NCBI GenBank assembly: GCA_041694635.1
Contig: JBDNHI010000121.1
Location: forward strand, 1 to 38,564
From: UBA969 sp041694635
Lineage (GTDB): Bacteria; Planctomycetota; Planctomycetia; Gemmatales; Gemmataceae
DNA length: 38,564 nucleotides
Direction of reading: 5' to 3'
The position numbers and the translations under genes are program-made. The notes below the pieces were generated by a model. The model worked only from the letters and a program-made list of their open reading frames with translations. It ran no database searches and was not told the origin of the DNA. Numbering within the stretch: position 1 is the first letter of the stretch; the number at the start of each line of letters is the position of its first letter. Shown in pieces: positions 7,825-16,447 of this stretch.

Positions 7825-9174
7825 ATGCGAATTAATGTTTTAAAAATCAGGGAATTATACGAATCGAAAAAGCATTCTGCTGGCGGCAAGCTGGCGTTCC
7901 TAAATGAAATCTCCCACGGCCTTGGCTTAACCGACAAGAGCGGAAGTCCTAGCAGGGACAAGGCCGGCAATCACCGTTTGACCGAACAGAAAATTAGGCC
8001 AGAACAATTCAGCATTCAAGAGTTGGCAGAGGGAATTATCGGCTCCACTTGGCGTAATTTCTTTGATCCTTCCAACAGTTCGGCCCTTGCAAAATACACG
8101 GTGGCAAGATCGCTGGTTGAGCAGGGCCACCCGAATGATACGAGGGCGTTGCTTGAATCTACCGGCGTCGGTATTGATCCAACGGCCTTTGCGAACATCA
8201 ACGCATTTACTGCCGTTGTTGGTGGATTAATTGAAGTTAAAATTCTGGAAGCTTTTCAGAACCCATCTTTGATTGCCGACCAGTTGATGCCAGCCGAACC
8301 GACCAAACTCAACGGCCAAAAGGTTATTGGCGTCAGTCGAATCGGCGATAAAGCTAAAGAGCGCAAAGCCGGCGAAGCCCATCAAAGGGCGCAGTTTTCC
8401 GAACGATGGATTGAGACCCCTGCCACTCGGGAAAATGCTCTCGCCGTAGATGTTTTGAAGGAAACGGTTTTCTTTGACTTGACTGGCGATATTTTAAATG
8501 TTGCTAGTTCGGTTGGTGAAGAACTTGCGTATCGAAAAGAACTAGAAGTAATCGATACCTTTATCGGTTATAAAAATTCATTCTCTTATTCTGGTACAGC
8601 TTATAACACTTACCAGACTGCTAAAACTTTGGGCTTTGTAAACGACTTTTCAAACCAATTGCAGGATTGGACTAACCTCCAAGCGGCGAGTTTAAAATTC
8701 GCACGAATGGAAGACCCAACAACCGGCAAGAGAATCCTAATTACTCCTAATATTATCGTTTGCAATCCAGCTAAATTAGCTACTGCAAATTTAATCATGG
8801 GTGCTAATCTAACCGAGCGAAGAGTTGCAGGCAGCGGATTAAATCAGCAAACTGCTGGAGTTTTGAGCGTTAGCCAAACGGCTGGCAATCCTTACTCGGG
8901 GCAGTTCACCTTGCTATCGAGTCCGTTGATCGAACAGCGTTGCACGGATGCGGATGGTCTTAACTTATCACAGACTAACGCTGATGAATATTGGTGGTTA
9001 TTTCAGAGCGGAAAGTCCTTCCGCTATATGCAGAATTATCCTTTGAATGTTCAGCAAGCCGCACCTAACCAGTACGAGATGCTTGACAAGGGAATCATCG
9101 CAAGCTATTTTGCTAATGAGCGTGGTATTCCGTCTGTATGGAGTCCTTGGCACATTGTTAGGAACAAAAACTAA
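7825..9174 (+). CDS. major capsid protein
   Basis: This 449-residue protein forms the icosahedral shell, presumably with an HK97-like fold. Evidence is the location after protease and decoration genes, the length, and features common in such proteins: a processed-looking charged N-terminal region (about residues 1-110), a central LIADQLMPAEP segment, an ERWIETPATRENALAVDVLKE stretch with N-arm/E-loop character, and a C-terminal YPLNVQQAAPNQYEMLDKGI. An AGAAGGAG ribosome site lies 8 bases before ATG 7825. The stop overlaps the next start (TAATGG). No database comparison was possible. Confidence 0.85.
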   Translation: MRINVLKIRELYESKKHSAGGKLAFLNEISHGLGLTDKSGSPSRDKAGNHRLTEQKIRPEQFSIQELAEGIIGSTWRNFFDPSNSSALAKYTVARSLVEQGHPNDTRALLESTGVGIDPTAFANINAFTAVVGGLIEVKILEAFQNPSLIADQLMPAEPTKLNGQKVIGVSRIGDKAKERKAGEAHQRAQFSERWIETPATRENALAVDVLKETVFFDLTGDILNVASSVGEELAYRKELEVIDTFIGYKNSFSYSGTAYNTYQTAKTLGFVNDFSNQLQDWTNLQAASLKFARMEDPTTGKRILITPNIIVCNPAKLATANLIMGANLTERRVAGSGLNQQTAGVLSVSQTAGNPYSGQFTLLSSPLIEQRCTDADGLNLSQTNADEYWWLFQSGKSFRYMQNYPLNVQQAAPNQYEMLDKGIIASYFANERGIPSVWSPWHIVRNKN

Positions 9175-9371
9175 TGGCTTTGAAAAGCGTATTGGCAATT
9201 AGCGATGAACTTAAAGCGTGGGAAGTTCGGGTTACTGGACTTCCTAGGTCTTTAATTATGGGTACTAATAAAGATATGGTGAAAGCCATCTACAAAAAAA
9301 AGTACAATCTGTTTCGTGAAGATTTAGACTTCGTGGAGTGTTCACCATGTCAGCCGCTAGCGACAAAATAA
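9174..9371 (+). CDS. small hypothetical head-region protein
   Basis: This 65-residue basic, helical protein starts inside the capsid stop codon (TAATGG). It has no recognised domain; RVTGLPRSLIMGTNKDMVKAIYKKKY may form two helices. It overlaps the next gene by 25 bases. Its place between capsid and connector genes suggests a head or connector accessory role, which is inference from position only. Confidence 0.55.
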   Translation: MALKSVLAISDELKAWEVRVTGLPRSLIMGTNKDMVKAIYKKKYNLFREDLDFVECSPCQPLATK

Positions 9372-9562
9372 ACACGGCCATAAATCAGATTTGCGACCGC
9401 ATCATCGAAGTGACAGCGACTTATAAGCCTACTTATTCGATTGATGGTGAAAGTTATTCGCATGAAAGTTATTTGAATTCCTTGACGGCGAGTTTAGCAG
9501 CGTTGAAGCAGACGCAACAAGTTTTAGAAGGGCCGTTCCAAAAAATAGTAAGGATGCGTTAA
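9347..9562 (+). CDS. small hypothetical connector-region protein
   Basis: This 71-residue protein is mostly helical (SDKINTAINQICDRIIEVT, then LNSLTASLAALKQTQQVLEG). Helical proteins of this size with ...SYLNSLTASL... often occur just after capsid genes in phages, where they are annotated as hypothetical structural proteins. ATG 9347 is chosen because GTGGAG at 9331-9336 is well spaced for it; GTG 9338 would lie almost on top of the ribosome site. Confidence 0.6.
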   Translation: MSAASDKINTAINQICDRIIEVTATYKPTYSIDGESYSHESYLNSLTASLAALKQTQQVLEGPFQKIVRMR

Positions 9563-9563
9563 A

Positions 9564-9884
9564 ATGTACTTCTCAAAAATAGTTGCAACTGGCGCAGGGG
9601 ATACCACTTTAATCGCAGGGGTGGCGGGGCAGCGTATCAAAATAATCAGTTACACTTATGCGACCGCTACCACGGTGAGCGTCAAATTTTTATCTGGTAG
9701 TACCGATCTGACAGGCTCAATGGCGTTGGCAGCAAATACAAGCGCATATTTTGGCTCGGGGGATAGATTACCAAGCACTTTGCTCGGGTGCTTGAAGTGC
9801 GCTGAGGGCGAAGATTTTAAAATCAACTTGTCTGGAATTGCAGTAGTAGGCGGCCATCTGACCTACACTTTAGAAGCGGTGTAA
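9564..9884 (+). CDS. beta-rich structural protein, putative head decoration or connector accessory
   Basis: This 106-residue protein is rich in beta-strand patterns (QRIKIISYTYATATTVSVKFLSG, GSMALAANTSAYFG, HLTYTLEAV). The pattern is reminiscent of small capsid-bound jelly-roll or Ig-like accessory proteins seen in many phages. It starts one base after the previous gene's stop. No catalytic motif is present. The structural role is inferred from position and composition. Confidence 0.55.
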   Translation: MYFSKIVATGAGDTTLIAGVAGQRIKIISYTYATATTVSVKFLSGSTDLTGSMALAANTSAYFGSGDRLPSTLLGCLKCAEGEDFKINLSGIAVVGGHLTYTLEAV

Positions 9885-9885
9885 T

Positions 9886-10533
9886 ATGCAAATCAACACC
9901 GCTAATGATTATCTGATTTGGGATAATATAGAATCAATCACTTACACTTCAAACAATGTGACGGACACGGCGTATCAATTAGCGATTGCAAAACGAAGAT
10001 CGATAACTTCCGCTGATGTACCGACTGAAAAAACAGGATCATACACAAGCTCGGACTTAGTGTGGATGATTCCTACGGCGGTTTTAACAGGTGGGTTGAT
10101 ACCGAAAGTATCGGATTACATTACCGATAGTGCTTCGGTTGAGTGGACTGTATTAGATTTACAGCTTTGGAATTTTAAAAGCACTTGGCGATTGACAACC
10201 AGAAACTTGGTTTTAGCTGAGGGGTTGTTCGACACAATCAAGTTAATGCGGCCAGACAACTTAAAAGATGGCTCGGGTGGAAGGACAACCACCTACACGC
10301 AAGTCGGAGCCGATGTCCAGTGTAAAATCGTGGAAGTGAATAGCGATGCTGCTGATTTATTCGGGCGAAAAACAACTAAGCAAAGATTCGATTGCCACAG
10401 CCAAAGGCAATTACTTTGGAAGGCGACCGATAGAATCACCGATCAGAATGACAATGTTTATTCCATCGTTGCAGGGGCAGCGCCATTCACCCTAGACAGC
10501 CTTCAAGTTTTCTCATTGGAGAAAATTTTATAA
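9886..10533 (+). CDS. putative head-tail connector protein
   Basis: This 215-residue protein sits between head genes and a gp10-like tail completion gene. It begins with MQINTANDYLIWDNIESITY and contains GLIPKVSDYITDSASVEWTVLDLQL, a pattern I remember for planctomycete-type prophage proteins in this slot, where it is usually hypothetical. It has predicted beta structure throughout and no enzymatic motif. Head-closure or adaptor function is inferred from gene order. Confidence 0.5.
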   Translation: MQINTANDYLIWDNIESITYTSNNVTDTAYQLAIAKRRSITSADVPTEKTGSYTSSDLVWMIPTAVLTGGLIPKVSDYITDSASVEWTVLDLQLWNFKSTWRLTTRNLVLAEGLFDTIKLMRPDNLKDGSGGRTTTYTQVGADVQCKIVEVNSDAADLFGRKTTKQRFDCHSQRQLLWKATDRITDQNDNVYSIVAGAAPFTLDSLQVFSLEKIL

Positions 10534-10961
10534 TGGCAAGCTTCAAGGTTAATTCAACTGATTTATTTGCACAAGCTAAACAAGGTGTTGCCAAGAACCT
10601 TTTAGCTGCTGCCGTGTTTTTTCAGACTCAGTTGATGAAAGAGTTGGGTGCAAGAACACCAGCGACTAAAACAATTAAAAAGGGAAGAAAAAAGCATCGT
10701 GTTTTTATAAAGCCATTTTCTGCTGAGGGCGAATACCCGATGAAGCGAACCGGATTCTTACAGGCTAATATTCTTTATGAACCAACGAAGGTGGCCGATG
10801 TTGTTGGCGAGGGTATGCGTGTGCGTGTGGGCTATGGACGGAATGCTTTTTATGGGGCGGTTCTAGAGTTCAAACTGAAGCGTCTAGGGCTTATGCGGAC
10901 GCTGAAAGATTTGCAACCGCAGTTAAGTAAATTGGCGGCATCGGCGGTAACAATCAAATGA
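10533..10961 (+). CDS. HK97 gp10-like tail completion protein (putative)
   Basis: This 142-residue basic protein has a helical N-terminus (DLFAQAKQGVAKNLLAAAVFF), then KHRVFIKPFSAEGEYPMKRTGFLQANI, then a Gly/Tyr strand region ending in RVGYGRNAFYGAVLEFK. The ...GEYP...TGxL... arrangement followed by a ...Y...LEF end is typical of HK97 gp10-type neck/tail terminator-linked proteins. It overlaps both neighbours at start and stop. Its place directly before a minor tail gene supports the call. Confidence 0.65.
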   Translation: MASFKVNSTDLFAQAKQGVAKNLLAAAVFFQTQLMKELGARTPATKTIKKGRKKHRVFIKPFSAEGEYPMKRTGFLQANILYEPTKVADVVGEGMRVRVGYGRNAFYGAVLEFKLKRLGLMRTLKDLQPQLSKLAASAVTIK

Positions 10962-11389
10962 ATAAATTAATGTTGGAATTACTGACGGCCGTACAAAATT
11001 TGTTTGAAACATTTTCAACCAAGGATCTGCTAACTGGCGGCCTTTGGTATGAGCGAGTACCACCAGATTCACAATTGCCCTACTGCGTCATAACGGCGAC
11101 TGGTGGAGAGAAAACCAACACAAGCACTTATGATTACCTGCAAATATTCACGATAACATTTACCCTTTATGCTTTGGGCGGTATTGGCAAAAATACAATT
11201 GCTCCACTTGCGACTCTGCTAGACGAATTTAACTTTTGCGAAGGGGAATTGTCTCTAGCGAGTGGCAGGGTGGTTGCCTTTGTTCCGAGCGGAAACATAA
11301 TTACGATAGAACCGGAGTTAATTAACTCTGAGGATGTCACGAAAATAACGGCATCGTTTTTGGTAACGCTGCAAGGTCGGTCGATATAG
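10958..11389 (+). CDS. tail terminator/completion protein (putative, DUF3168-like)
   Basis: This 143-residue protein has a helical N-terminus, GGLWYERVPPDSQLPYCVITATGG, a central strand pair TFTLYALGGIG, and C-terminal TKITASFLVTLQGRSI. The YERVPPDSQLPYCVI core matches tail terminator proteins such as gpU-like or DUF3168 members, which cap the tail tube. It starts four bases inside the previous gene and is followed by the tail tube gene, the expected order. Confidence 0.65.
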   Translation: MNKLMLELLTAVQNLFETFSTKDLLTGGLWYERVPPDSQLPYCVITATGGEKTNTSTYDYLQIFTITFTLYALGGIGKNTIAPLATLLDEFNFCEGELSLASGRVVAFVPSGNIITIEPELINSEDVTKITASFLVTLQGRSI

Positions 11390-11403
11390 GTTTTGAGTTT
11401 GAG

Positions 11404-11415
11404 TTTTAACTTTTA
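11404..11415 (+). promoter_or_regulatory. recurrent motif TTTTAACTTTTA before tail tube gene
   Basis: This copy of the intergenic motif (see 7799-7811) lies directly before the AAGGGGG ribosome site of the tail tube gene. Function is unknown. Confidence 0.4.
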
Positions 11416-11429
11416 CAAGGGGGTTTATC

Positions 11430-11870
11430 ATGCCAGCTACTTTTCACCGTGGGCAAGGCGGTTCTGTTTTGGCGGGTTCGGTTGCGTTTGCCGTACTAGA
11501 TTGGACGCTTACGAAAACAAACAGGCTTACCGAAATAACGAACTCGGGTTCGCTCGGGTATGCGGAATACTTTCCGGGCGTGACAGAGGGTAGCGGTTCC
11601 TTTAACGCCCTTTGGGATTCGGAAAATATTCCGGATGAGGGCAACACCGAAAACGCTTCGCCCGGCGATCCACTATTTGGGCCTGACGAAAGCGGAACGC
11701 TAGAGGTGGGTGCGCTGGTGGTATTAACTTTGAAAATTGGTGACAGCGGGAAAACCTATGTAATGAATGCTCGGATTGAGTCCTTGGCGGTCACCGTTAA
11801 TGCGGTCACGGATGTAGTCAAATTCGCTTGCAATTTCAAGACATCCGGCGTGATCACTGACCCCACCTAA
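11430..11870 (+). CDS. major tail tube protein
   Basis: This 146-residue protein is mostly beta, with SVAFAVLDWTLTKTNRLTEITNSGSLGYAEYFPG, an acidic loop, then VLTLKIGDSGKTYVMNARIESLAVTVN and a final DVVKFACNFKTSG. This strand order, and the position between terminator and assembly chaperone genes, matches siphovirus tail tube subunits. A strong AAGGGGG ribosome site precedes ATG 11430, as expected for an abundant protein. It stands outside the tight overlap pattern of its neighbours, with its own leader. Confidence 0.75.
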   Translation: MPATFHRGQGGSVLAGSVAFAVLDWTLTKTNRLTEITNSGSLGYAEYFPGVTEGSGSFNALWDSENIPDEGNTENASPGDPLFGPDESGTLEVGALVVLTLKIGDSGKTYVMNARIESLAVTVNAVTDVVKFACNFKTSGVITDPT

Positions 11871-11873
11871 TAA

Positions 11874-11886
11874 TTTTTAACTTTTA
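11874..11886 (+). promoter_or_regulatory. recurrent motif TTTTTAACTTTTA before tail chaperone gene
   Basis: Third copy of the intergenic motif (see 7799-7811), between the tail tube stop and the AAAAAGGAA ribosome site of the chaperone gene. Confidence 0.4.
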
Positions 11887-11899
11887 AAAAGGAAACGAA

Positions 11900-12355
11900 G
11901 TGGACGAAAAAGAAAAAAATGTGATTGCCAACGAGGCCGTTTCTGGCGGCCTTGGCACGATCAAAATTGGTGACAAGACTTTTTTGGTTGATCAAGTGAC
12001 GGATAAAATTATGGGAACCCTGCATAATTTTATTCGTACCTCAATGAAGTCGCCCTTGTCAGCGATAGCGGCCAGCCTAAAAGACTTACCACCCGAAATG
12101 CAAAAGTTCGCTATTGCAGAGGCGGTAAAGTTACAGGCGAATGGCGGTGCAGAGGGCAACGCTGCCTTTTTTAAGGACTGCCTTTTGTCCATTGATGGTT
12201 GCGGTTTCTTGATGTGGTTGTTGGTTAAAAAGAATCACCCTGAGCTTTCGCATAAGCTTTGTTGCGAACTAGTGAAGGAAGCATCACCCGAGGCGGTTAT
12301 GGCTGACTTGGGGCCAGCGTGTGGACTGGTGGCGGTTGCACCCGAGGGAAACTAA
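11900..12355 (+). CDS. tail assembly chaperone (gpG-like, frame 0)
   Basis: This 151-residue, mostly helical protein starts at GTG 11900 after AAAAAGGAAACGAA. It lies between tail tube and tape measure, the slot of gpG-like chaperones that hold the tape measure during tail assembly. It ends ...APEGN with the slippery heptamer G-GGA-AAC as its last codons before TAA. A -1 slip would extend it into the overlapping frame and give a gpGT-like 222-residue product. The gene order, overlap and site together make the call firm. Confidence 0.8.
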   Translation: MDEKEKNVIANEAVSGGLGTIKIGDKTFLVDQVTDKIMGTLHNFIRTSMKSPLSAIAASLKDLPPEMQKFAIAEAVKLQANGGAEGNAAFFKDCLLSIDGCGFLMWLLVKKNHPELSHKLCCELVKEASPEAVMADLGPACGLVAVAPEGN

Positions 12356-12567
12356 CTTGGCCCGAATTCCTTGCAGCATGGATCGAGGAAGACAGGCCAA
12401 AATATTATCGGAAGGTGATCGAGTCTACCGAAGGGAAGTGGACTGCAAAAGATATTAGTGAGATGAGCATTCCGCAGTATTTAAGCCTTGAACACGAACG
12501 AAGAGAATTAAGTTTTGCGGATGCTAAAAGAATAATCGCAGAGAGGAAAAAGAAAAGTGGCAACTAA
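12319..12567 (+). CDS. tail assembly chaperone T-extension, expressed by -1 frameshift
   Basis: This -1 frame segment overlaps the end of the chaperone gene and is open to TAA at 12565-12567. Used from CTA at 12352, it adds 71 residues starting LTWPEFLAAWIEEDRPKYYRK and ending KRIIAERKKKSGN. LTWPEF followed by a helical charged tail is typical of the T part of gpGT-like proteins, which binds the tape measure. GTG 12319 gives an independent ORF, but no ribosome site supports it, so frameshift expression is preferred. Its stop overlaps the tape-measure start. Confidence 0.75.
   Translation: MWTGGGCTRGKLTWPEFLAAWIEEDRPKYYRKVIESTEGKWTAKDISEMSIPQYLSLEHERRELSFADAKRIIAERKKKSGN
12346..12352 (+). promoter_or_regulatory. 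-1 programmed ribosomal frameshift site GGGAAAC
   Basis: The heptamer is in the correct X-XXY-YYZ register of the chaperone frame, directly before its TAA stop (12353-12355). Slippage sends ribosomes into the -1 frame, which stays open to 12567. Lambda uses the related GGGAAAG for gpG/gpGT. Confidence 0.85.
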
Positions 12568-15031
12568 ACTCGCAGAATCGTATGTCGAGTTTTTCGCCAA
12601 GGGCTTGAAAGAGGTGGAATCGGCTACGCAGAACCTGACTGACTCCAGTCGCAAAGCACATGAAACAGTAAATGTTTTAAGCGAACAAGAAAACTTATTA
12701 TCAAAAACGACAGAGAAAGTCATAAAGAATCTTGAGAAAAAGTCACGAGCATTAACCTCTGCTAGTGTGGCAACGAAGCAGCAAGTCAAAGATGCTGCGG
12801 CACTAGAGACAGCCGAGAAAAAGACCGCTACGAAAGTCCCAAAAAAACAAAAGGTCGAAGTTGATACAAAGACCGCTGCCACCGCTCTAAATGCGTTAAT
12901 AGCCAAGGGTGCTGGGCTTGGCGTGGCTATGGCCGCTGGCGTGGCGGTGGCCATGGGCGCACTAAAGACGCTTGGAAAAAAGGCTGAAGGATTAGGTAAA
13001 GTAAAACAAGAAGTAATTATTGACACGGGGAAAGCCGAGGCAGCTTTAATTGCATTCGAGGGAAAGAATGCTGGCAGAGGTAAAGTAAAACAAGAATTTA
13101 TGCCGCAGGAAAAGGTAATAGCGAAAGAACCAAAGCCAAAGGAAAAGGCGGCGATAACGGTAGACAAAAAACAAATCTTGCTCCCTGACACCACCAAGGC
13201 CGAATCAACGATAGGTGGTTTATGGAAAAGGGTCACCGGAATTTTTGGCAAAAAACAGGATGTCGGAGTAGACACGAAAAAAGCTAATGCCACTTTAACG
13301 GCATTAGAAAAAAAGGCCGAGATTCTTCAAAACAAAAAGCAAATCTTGCTAATAGAAACTAAAAGGGCTGAAGCAACTCTAGCAGCGTTTAAAGCAAAAC
13401 ATAAAGGCAGGATTATAAATTTCCTGTTGATGATCAACACAAAAAAAGCAGAAGCAACTTTAGAAAGAATTATTAAAAAGAACGACGGCAAAGTTATAAA
13501 CCAATCTGTTACCATTGACACAAAAAAAGCGGATAAAGCTTTGGATGCGTTTGAGAAAAAGAACTCTGTACTTAATGATATTAAACAAACCTTGGTCATC
13601 GACACCACGAAGGCCGCTGCGACTTTAAGTGCATTCGAGGGAAAGCATGATGAGAGAGAAATAAAAAAAGGGGTTGCGCCACCAAAGGGAAAGGCAGCGG
13701 CAACGGTTGCGGCAATTAAAGAAAAGGTTATGCCGCAGAAAAAGGCGGTTGCGAAGATTGCAGCGCCAGAGGTGGTAAAACAAAAAATAGATATCGACAC
13801 AACCAAGGCTGAAAGTTCTATTTCTAAACTGCAAGGGAAAATAAAAGGATTACAACTTGCCGCAGTTGCAGCGGCCGCAGGGATGGCCGTAATGGCGCAG
13901 CGGTTCGCATCTGCTGCAATGGAAAACACGGTTGAAGCTGATCGATTATCTAAGGCTTACACCTACGCAGGAAAAGTAATTGGTGATATGTTTGCGCCTT
14001 ATGTGCGACTAGCAACGGAGGCTATTAATAAATTTACTGAGTATTGGAAATCTTTAAGTGAGGGGTTGAAAAGTTCAATCGCAATGTGGGCGGCGATCAC
14101 TATTGGCGTAGCGGCGTTCGTTGCGGTCTTGCCCGTGATAAGCTCGATATTAGGTGCAATCCTATCTGGTTTCATGGTGCTATTAACTCCTATCGGGGCG
14201 GTAGGTGCAGCCATAGGGGCAGTTATAGTTTGGCTTAGTGGTGCGGCCAAAGCTGGTATGACTTGGGAACAACGATTAAAGGCCGCTATTCGTGGGGTTT
14301 TAGATATTTGGACGGCGATGCAAACAGCCTTTGAAATGTTTGGAGATGTTTTCAGCGGCATATTCGGGGCAATCTACGATACGGCAAAAGGGGTTCTGGT
14401 TTGGATTGCAGAACAGTTTGGATTTGTTGGAATGGAAGGTATGGCCGCTGGTGATGATATGTCCACAGGGCTGGGAAGCTCCTTAGTTTGGATTATGGAA
14501 AAGTTCGGAGAATTTAAAAGTTATGTTTTAGCCATATTCCAAGTGATTCAAAAATCTTGGGCTTCGATGGTTGACGGTTTATCCACAGGTTTAAGTTGGG
14601 TCTTAGAAAAGTTGGCTATCGTTGGTGAAGGCACGACCGATACTTTGCTGGCAACGAATAAAGAGCAGATGGCACAGATGGGAACGGATCAAAAGGCAGC
14701 GATGGAAAAGTTGGCTGCGGACAATAAAGCCATCCTTGATAAAATGAGGGCGAGAATGGCGGGCAATAAAGCCAAGGCCGATGAATACGCTGATCCTTTA
14801 ATTAAATTGTTCAAAGGTTTAGATGCGGGCGGCGGTTTTAAAATTAAAGGAACGGTTGCCTTTGAAGGTTTACAAGGAACTTTTGATCGGTTGCAATTAG
14901 CCTTTGCAAACGCTGGAGGGCCGAATATCGAGCAAGCGCAGTTGATTGAGATGAAGGGAATAAACCAAAATATGCAGCTTGCAACTATTGCATTAAATGA
15001 AATCAGGGATAAAGGGCCGGTGGTACGCTAA
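12557..15031 (+). CDS. tail tape measure protein
   Basis: This 824-residue protein sets tail length. It has a charged helical N-terminal half and hydrophobic segments at about residues 435-455 and 505-560 (AMWAAITIGVAAFVAVLPVIS, ILGAILSGFMVLLTPIGAVG). A C-terminal helical region contains KGLDAGGGFKIKGTVAFEG. Residues of about 96-425 hold about nine imperfect repeats of IDTTKAEATLxAFExK, each roughly 25-45 residues apart, many with KKQ before the strand. The start is GTG 12557 with GAGAGGAAAAAG upstream, inside the end of the chaperone extension. It is the longest gene in the tail assembly block, as expected. Confidence 0.85.
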   Translation: MATKLAESYVEFFAKGLKEVESATQNLTDSSRKAHETVNVLSEQENLLSKTTEKVIKNLEKKSRALTSASVATKQQVKDAAALETAEKKTATKVPKKQKVEVDTKTAATALNALIAKGAGLGVAMAAGVAVAMGALKTLGKKAEGLGKVKQEVIIDTGKAEAALIAFEGKNAGRGKVKQEFMPQEKVIAKEPKPKEKAAITVDKKQILLPDTTKAESTIGGLWKRVTGIFGKKQDVGVDTKKANATLTALEKKAEILQNKKQILLIETKRAEATLAAFKAKHKGRIINFLLMINTKKAEATLERIIKKNDGKVINQSVTIDTKKADKALDAFEKKNSVLNDIKQTLVIDTTKAAATLSAFEGKHDEREIKKGVAPPKGKAAATVAAIKEKVMPQKKAVAKIAAPEVVKQKIDIDTTKAESSISKLQGKIKGLQLAAVAAAAGMAVMAQRFASAAMENTVEADRLSKAYTYAGKVIGDMFAPYVRLATEAINKFTEYWKSLSEGLKSSIAMWAAITIGVAAFVAVLPVISSILGAILSGFMVLLTPIGAVGAAIGAVIVWLSGAAKAGMTWEQRLKAAIRGVLDIWTAMQTAFEMFGDVFSGIFGAIYDTAKGVLVWIAEQFGFVGMEGMAAGDDMSTGLGSSLVWIMEKFGEFKSYVLAIFQVIQKSWASMVDGLSTGLSWVLEKLAIVGEGTTDTLLATNKEQMAQMGTDQKAAMEKLAADNKAILDKMRARMAGNKAKADEYADPLIKLFKGLDAGGGFKIKGTVAFEGLQGTFDRLQLAFANAGGPNIEQAQLIEMKGINQNMQLATIALNEIRDKGPVVR

Positions 15032-16083
15032 TGGCAATAACTATCAATTGCACAGTTTCTGAAGTAAGTAGAACGGTTTCTTATAACAGAGATTCCTTGA
15101 CCGTTACCAGAATTTTAAATGTTCGTCCTTACTCTGCTATCGGGCTGTTAGCTTACCAAATGTTAGGCGGGGCAAGATTTATCAATGGGAGAATTAGAAG
15201 GATATTACCGTCTCGTGACCCTTGGTTGCCACAATGTTTTTGCGAAAGTATTGAAAGTACTGGCGGTGGAAAATTTCTAGGAGCAGTACCGGCGGACAAC
15301 AACGCAAACGCCATGCTAAATGCTAAAAATGTTTACGACTTCGGCATCTTAACGGTATCGTACAAAACACCAGAAAAATCAACACCAGAGGAGGTGGAAG
15401 CCGCTTCGGAGGAAGGGGACGATGGTGGGAGCGAAAATTCTGAAATAGAATTGGCTTCACAGAGTTGGGATTTTTCGGCACAGGCATTAACCTTGCCACT
15501 GAATTTTTATCAATTCAAAAATGGCAACCCAACTAATACCGCACAGTTGACGAATGTAAATGCCACCAAAACAATTCCTAAGATCGACTATAATTTAATG
15601 CGGCATCGTGTGGCTCGTAGGCCGATTCAAGCCATTACAGCTTTAGTTGGGCGTGTAAATAAAAATCCATTTAATTTGGGTGTAGCGGTTTGGCCCGCTG
15701 AAACATTGCGGTTTGAGGGCGCACATATAGACCAGAAAATAACGATGGATGGTTTTAAGTTTTTCGATATCAGTTATAAATTTACGATCATGCCGATCTT
15801 TGATTTCGTTGCAACATCTATGCAGACTAAAGAAATGAAGACGACTGGAAGCGGAGGAAGTGGCGATCCATTCGTTACTAAAGAAGTTGTTGTTCCGTCA
15901 AAAACAGCAAAGCAATTCGTGGGGTGGAATAGAATCTATCGACCGGATATGGGATACTGGGATCGGCTGGTTGAACATGGGTTTGCACCACCTTACAGAA
16001 ATGTTTATAAGGACGACCAAGAAATTACCCAAACTGGCGTAGGCAAAGGTTTCAATCTATTATTTAACCCAAAGGCAAAATAA
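15031..16083 (+). CDS. distal tail protein, hypothetical
   Basis: This 350-residue protein starts on the tape-measure stop (TAATGG). It has beta-rich N-terminal and C-terminal parts, an acidic low-complexity insert around residues 115-140 (EEVEAASEEGDDGGSENSE), and the phrases FKFFDISYKFTIMPIFDF and VGWNRIYRPDMGYWDRL. Gene order after tape measure suggests a distal tail (Dit-like) or hub component. I do not recognise a named family. The VGWNRIYRP motif is one I associate with planctomycete prophage tails. Confidence 0.55.
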   Translation: MAITINCTVSEVSRTVSYNRDSLTVTRILNVRPYSAIGLLAYQMLGGARFINGRIRRILPSRDPWLPQCFCESIESTGGGKFLGAVPADNNANAMLNAKNVYDFGILTVSYKTPEKSTPEEVEAASEEGDDGGSENSEIELASQSWDFSAQALTLPLNFYQFKNGNPTNTAQLTNVNATKTIPKIDYNLMRHRVARRPIQAITALVGRVNKNPFNLGVAVWPAETLRFEGAHIDQKITMDGFKFFDISYKFTIMPIFDFVATSMQTKEMKTTGSGGSGDPFVTKEVVVPSKTAKQFVGWNRIYRPDMGYWDRLVEHGFAPPYRNVYKDDQEITQTGVGKGFNLLFNPKAK

Positions 16084-16084
16084 T

Positions 16085-16447
16085 ATGGCCGCTGGAAATT
16101 ACGCTATCATCTGCGAACAAGGTGCAACGCTAATTGTCAACCTTACATACAAACAAGCCAATGGCGTTGTGTTCAACCTTACTGGCTACGATGCAAGAAT
16201 GCAGGTGCGAGAAACAATTGAAAGTGTCGATGTCGTACTAGAGCTAGATGTAGCGGCAGGCAGAATTGTTTTAGGTGGTGTTTTAGGAACAATAATATTA
16301 GAGGTGACGCACCAAGACACAGACGCTTTATTGGCGGGTGAATATGTTTACGATCTAGAATTAATTTCCCCTGCCGACCAAGTGACTCGATTGATCGAAG
16401 GTTCGTTTTCGGTTGTTGCACAGGTGACAAGGGAGGCTATACCGTGA
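16085..16447 (+). CDS. baseplate/fibre-associated Ig-like protein (BppU N-terminal-like)
   Basis: This 120-residue beta-sandwich-like protein contains LTGYDARMQVRETI, GRIVLGGVLGTIILEVTHQDTDALLAGEYVYDLEL and VTRLIEGSFSVVAQVTR. The order of LTGY, MQVR, AGxYxYDLEL and LxEGxFxV is common in a phage protein family placed just before tail fibres and related to baseplate upper protein N-terminal domains. It probably anchors fibres to the tail tip. Its stop overlaps the next GTG start. Confidence 0.65.
   Translation: MAAGNYAIICEQGATLIVNLTYKQANGVVFNLTGYDARMQVRETIESVDVVLELDVAAGRIVLGGVLGTIILEVTHQDTDALLAGEYVYDLELISPADQVTRLIEGSFSVVAQVTREAIP

Noticed and set aside
12508..13929. Long minus-strand ORFs opposite the tape measure gene (261 and 200 codons)
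   Set aside because: They mirror the repetitive Lys/Ala/Thr codon pattern of the tape measure gene, have no ribosome sites and give hydrophobic Ser/Ala/Phe-rich translations typical of antisense shadows.
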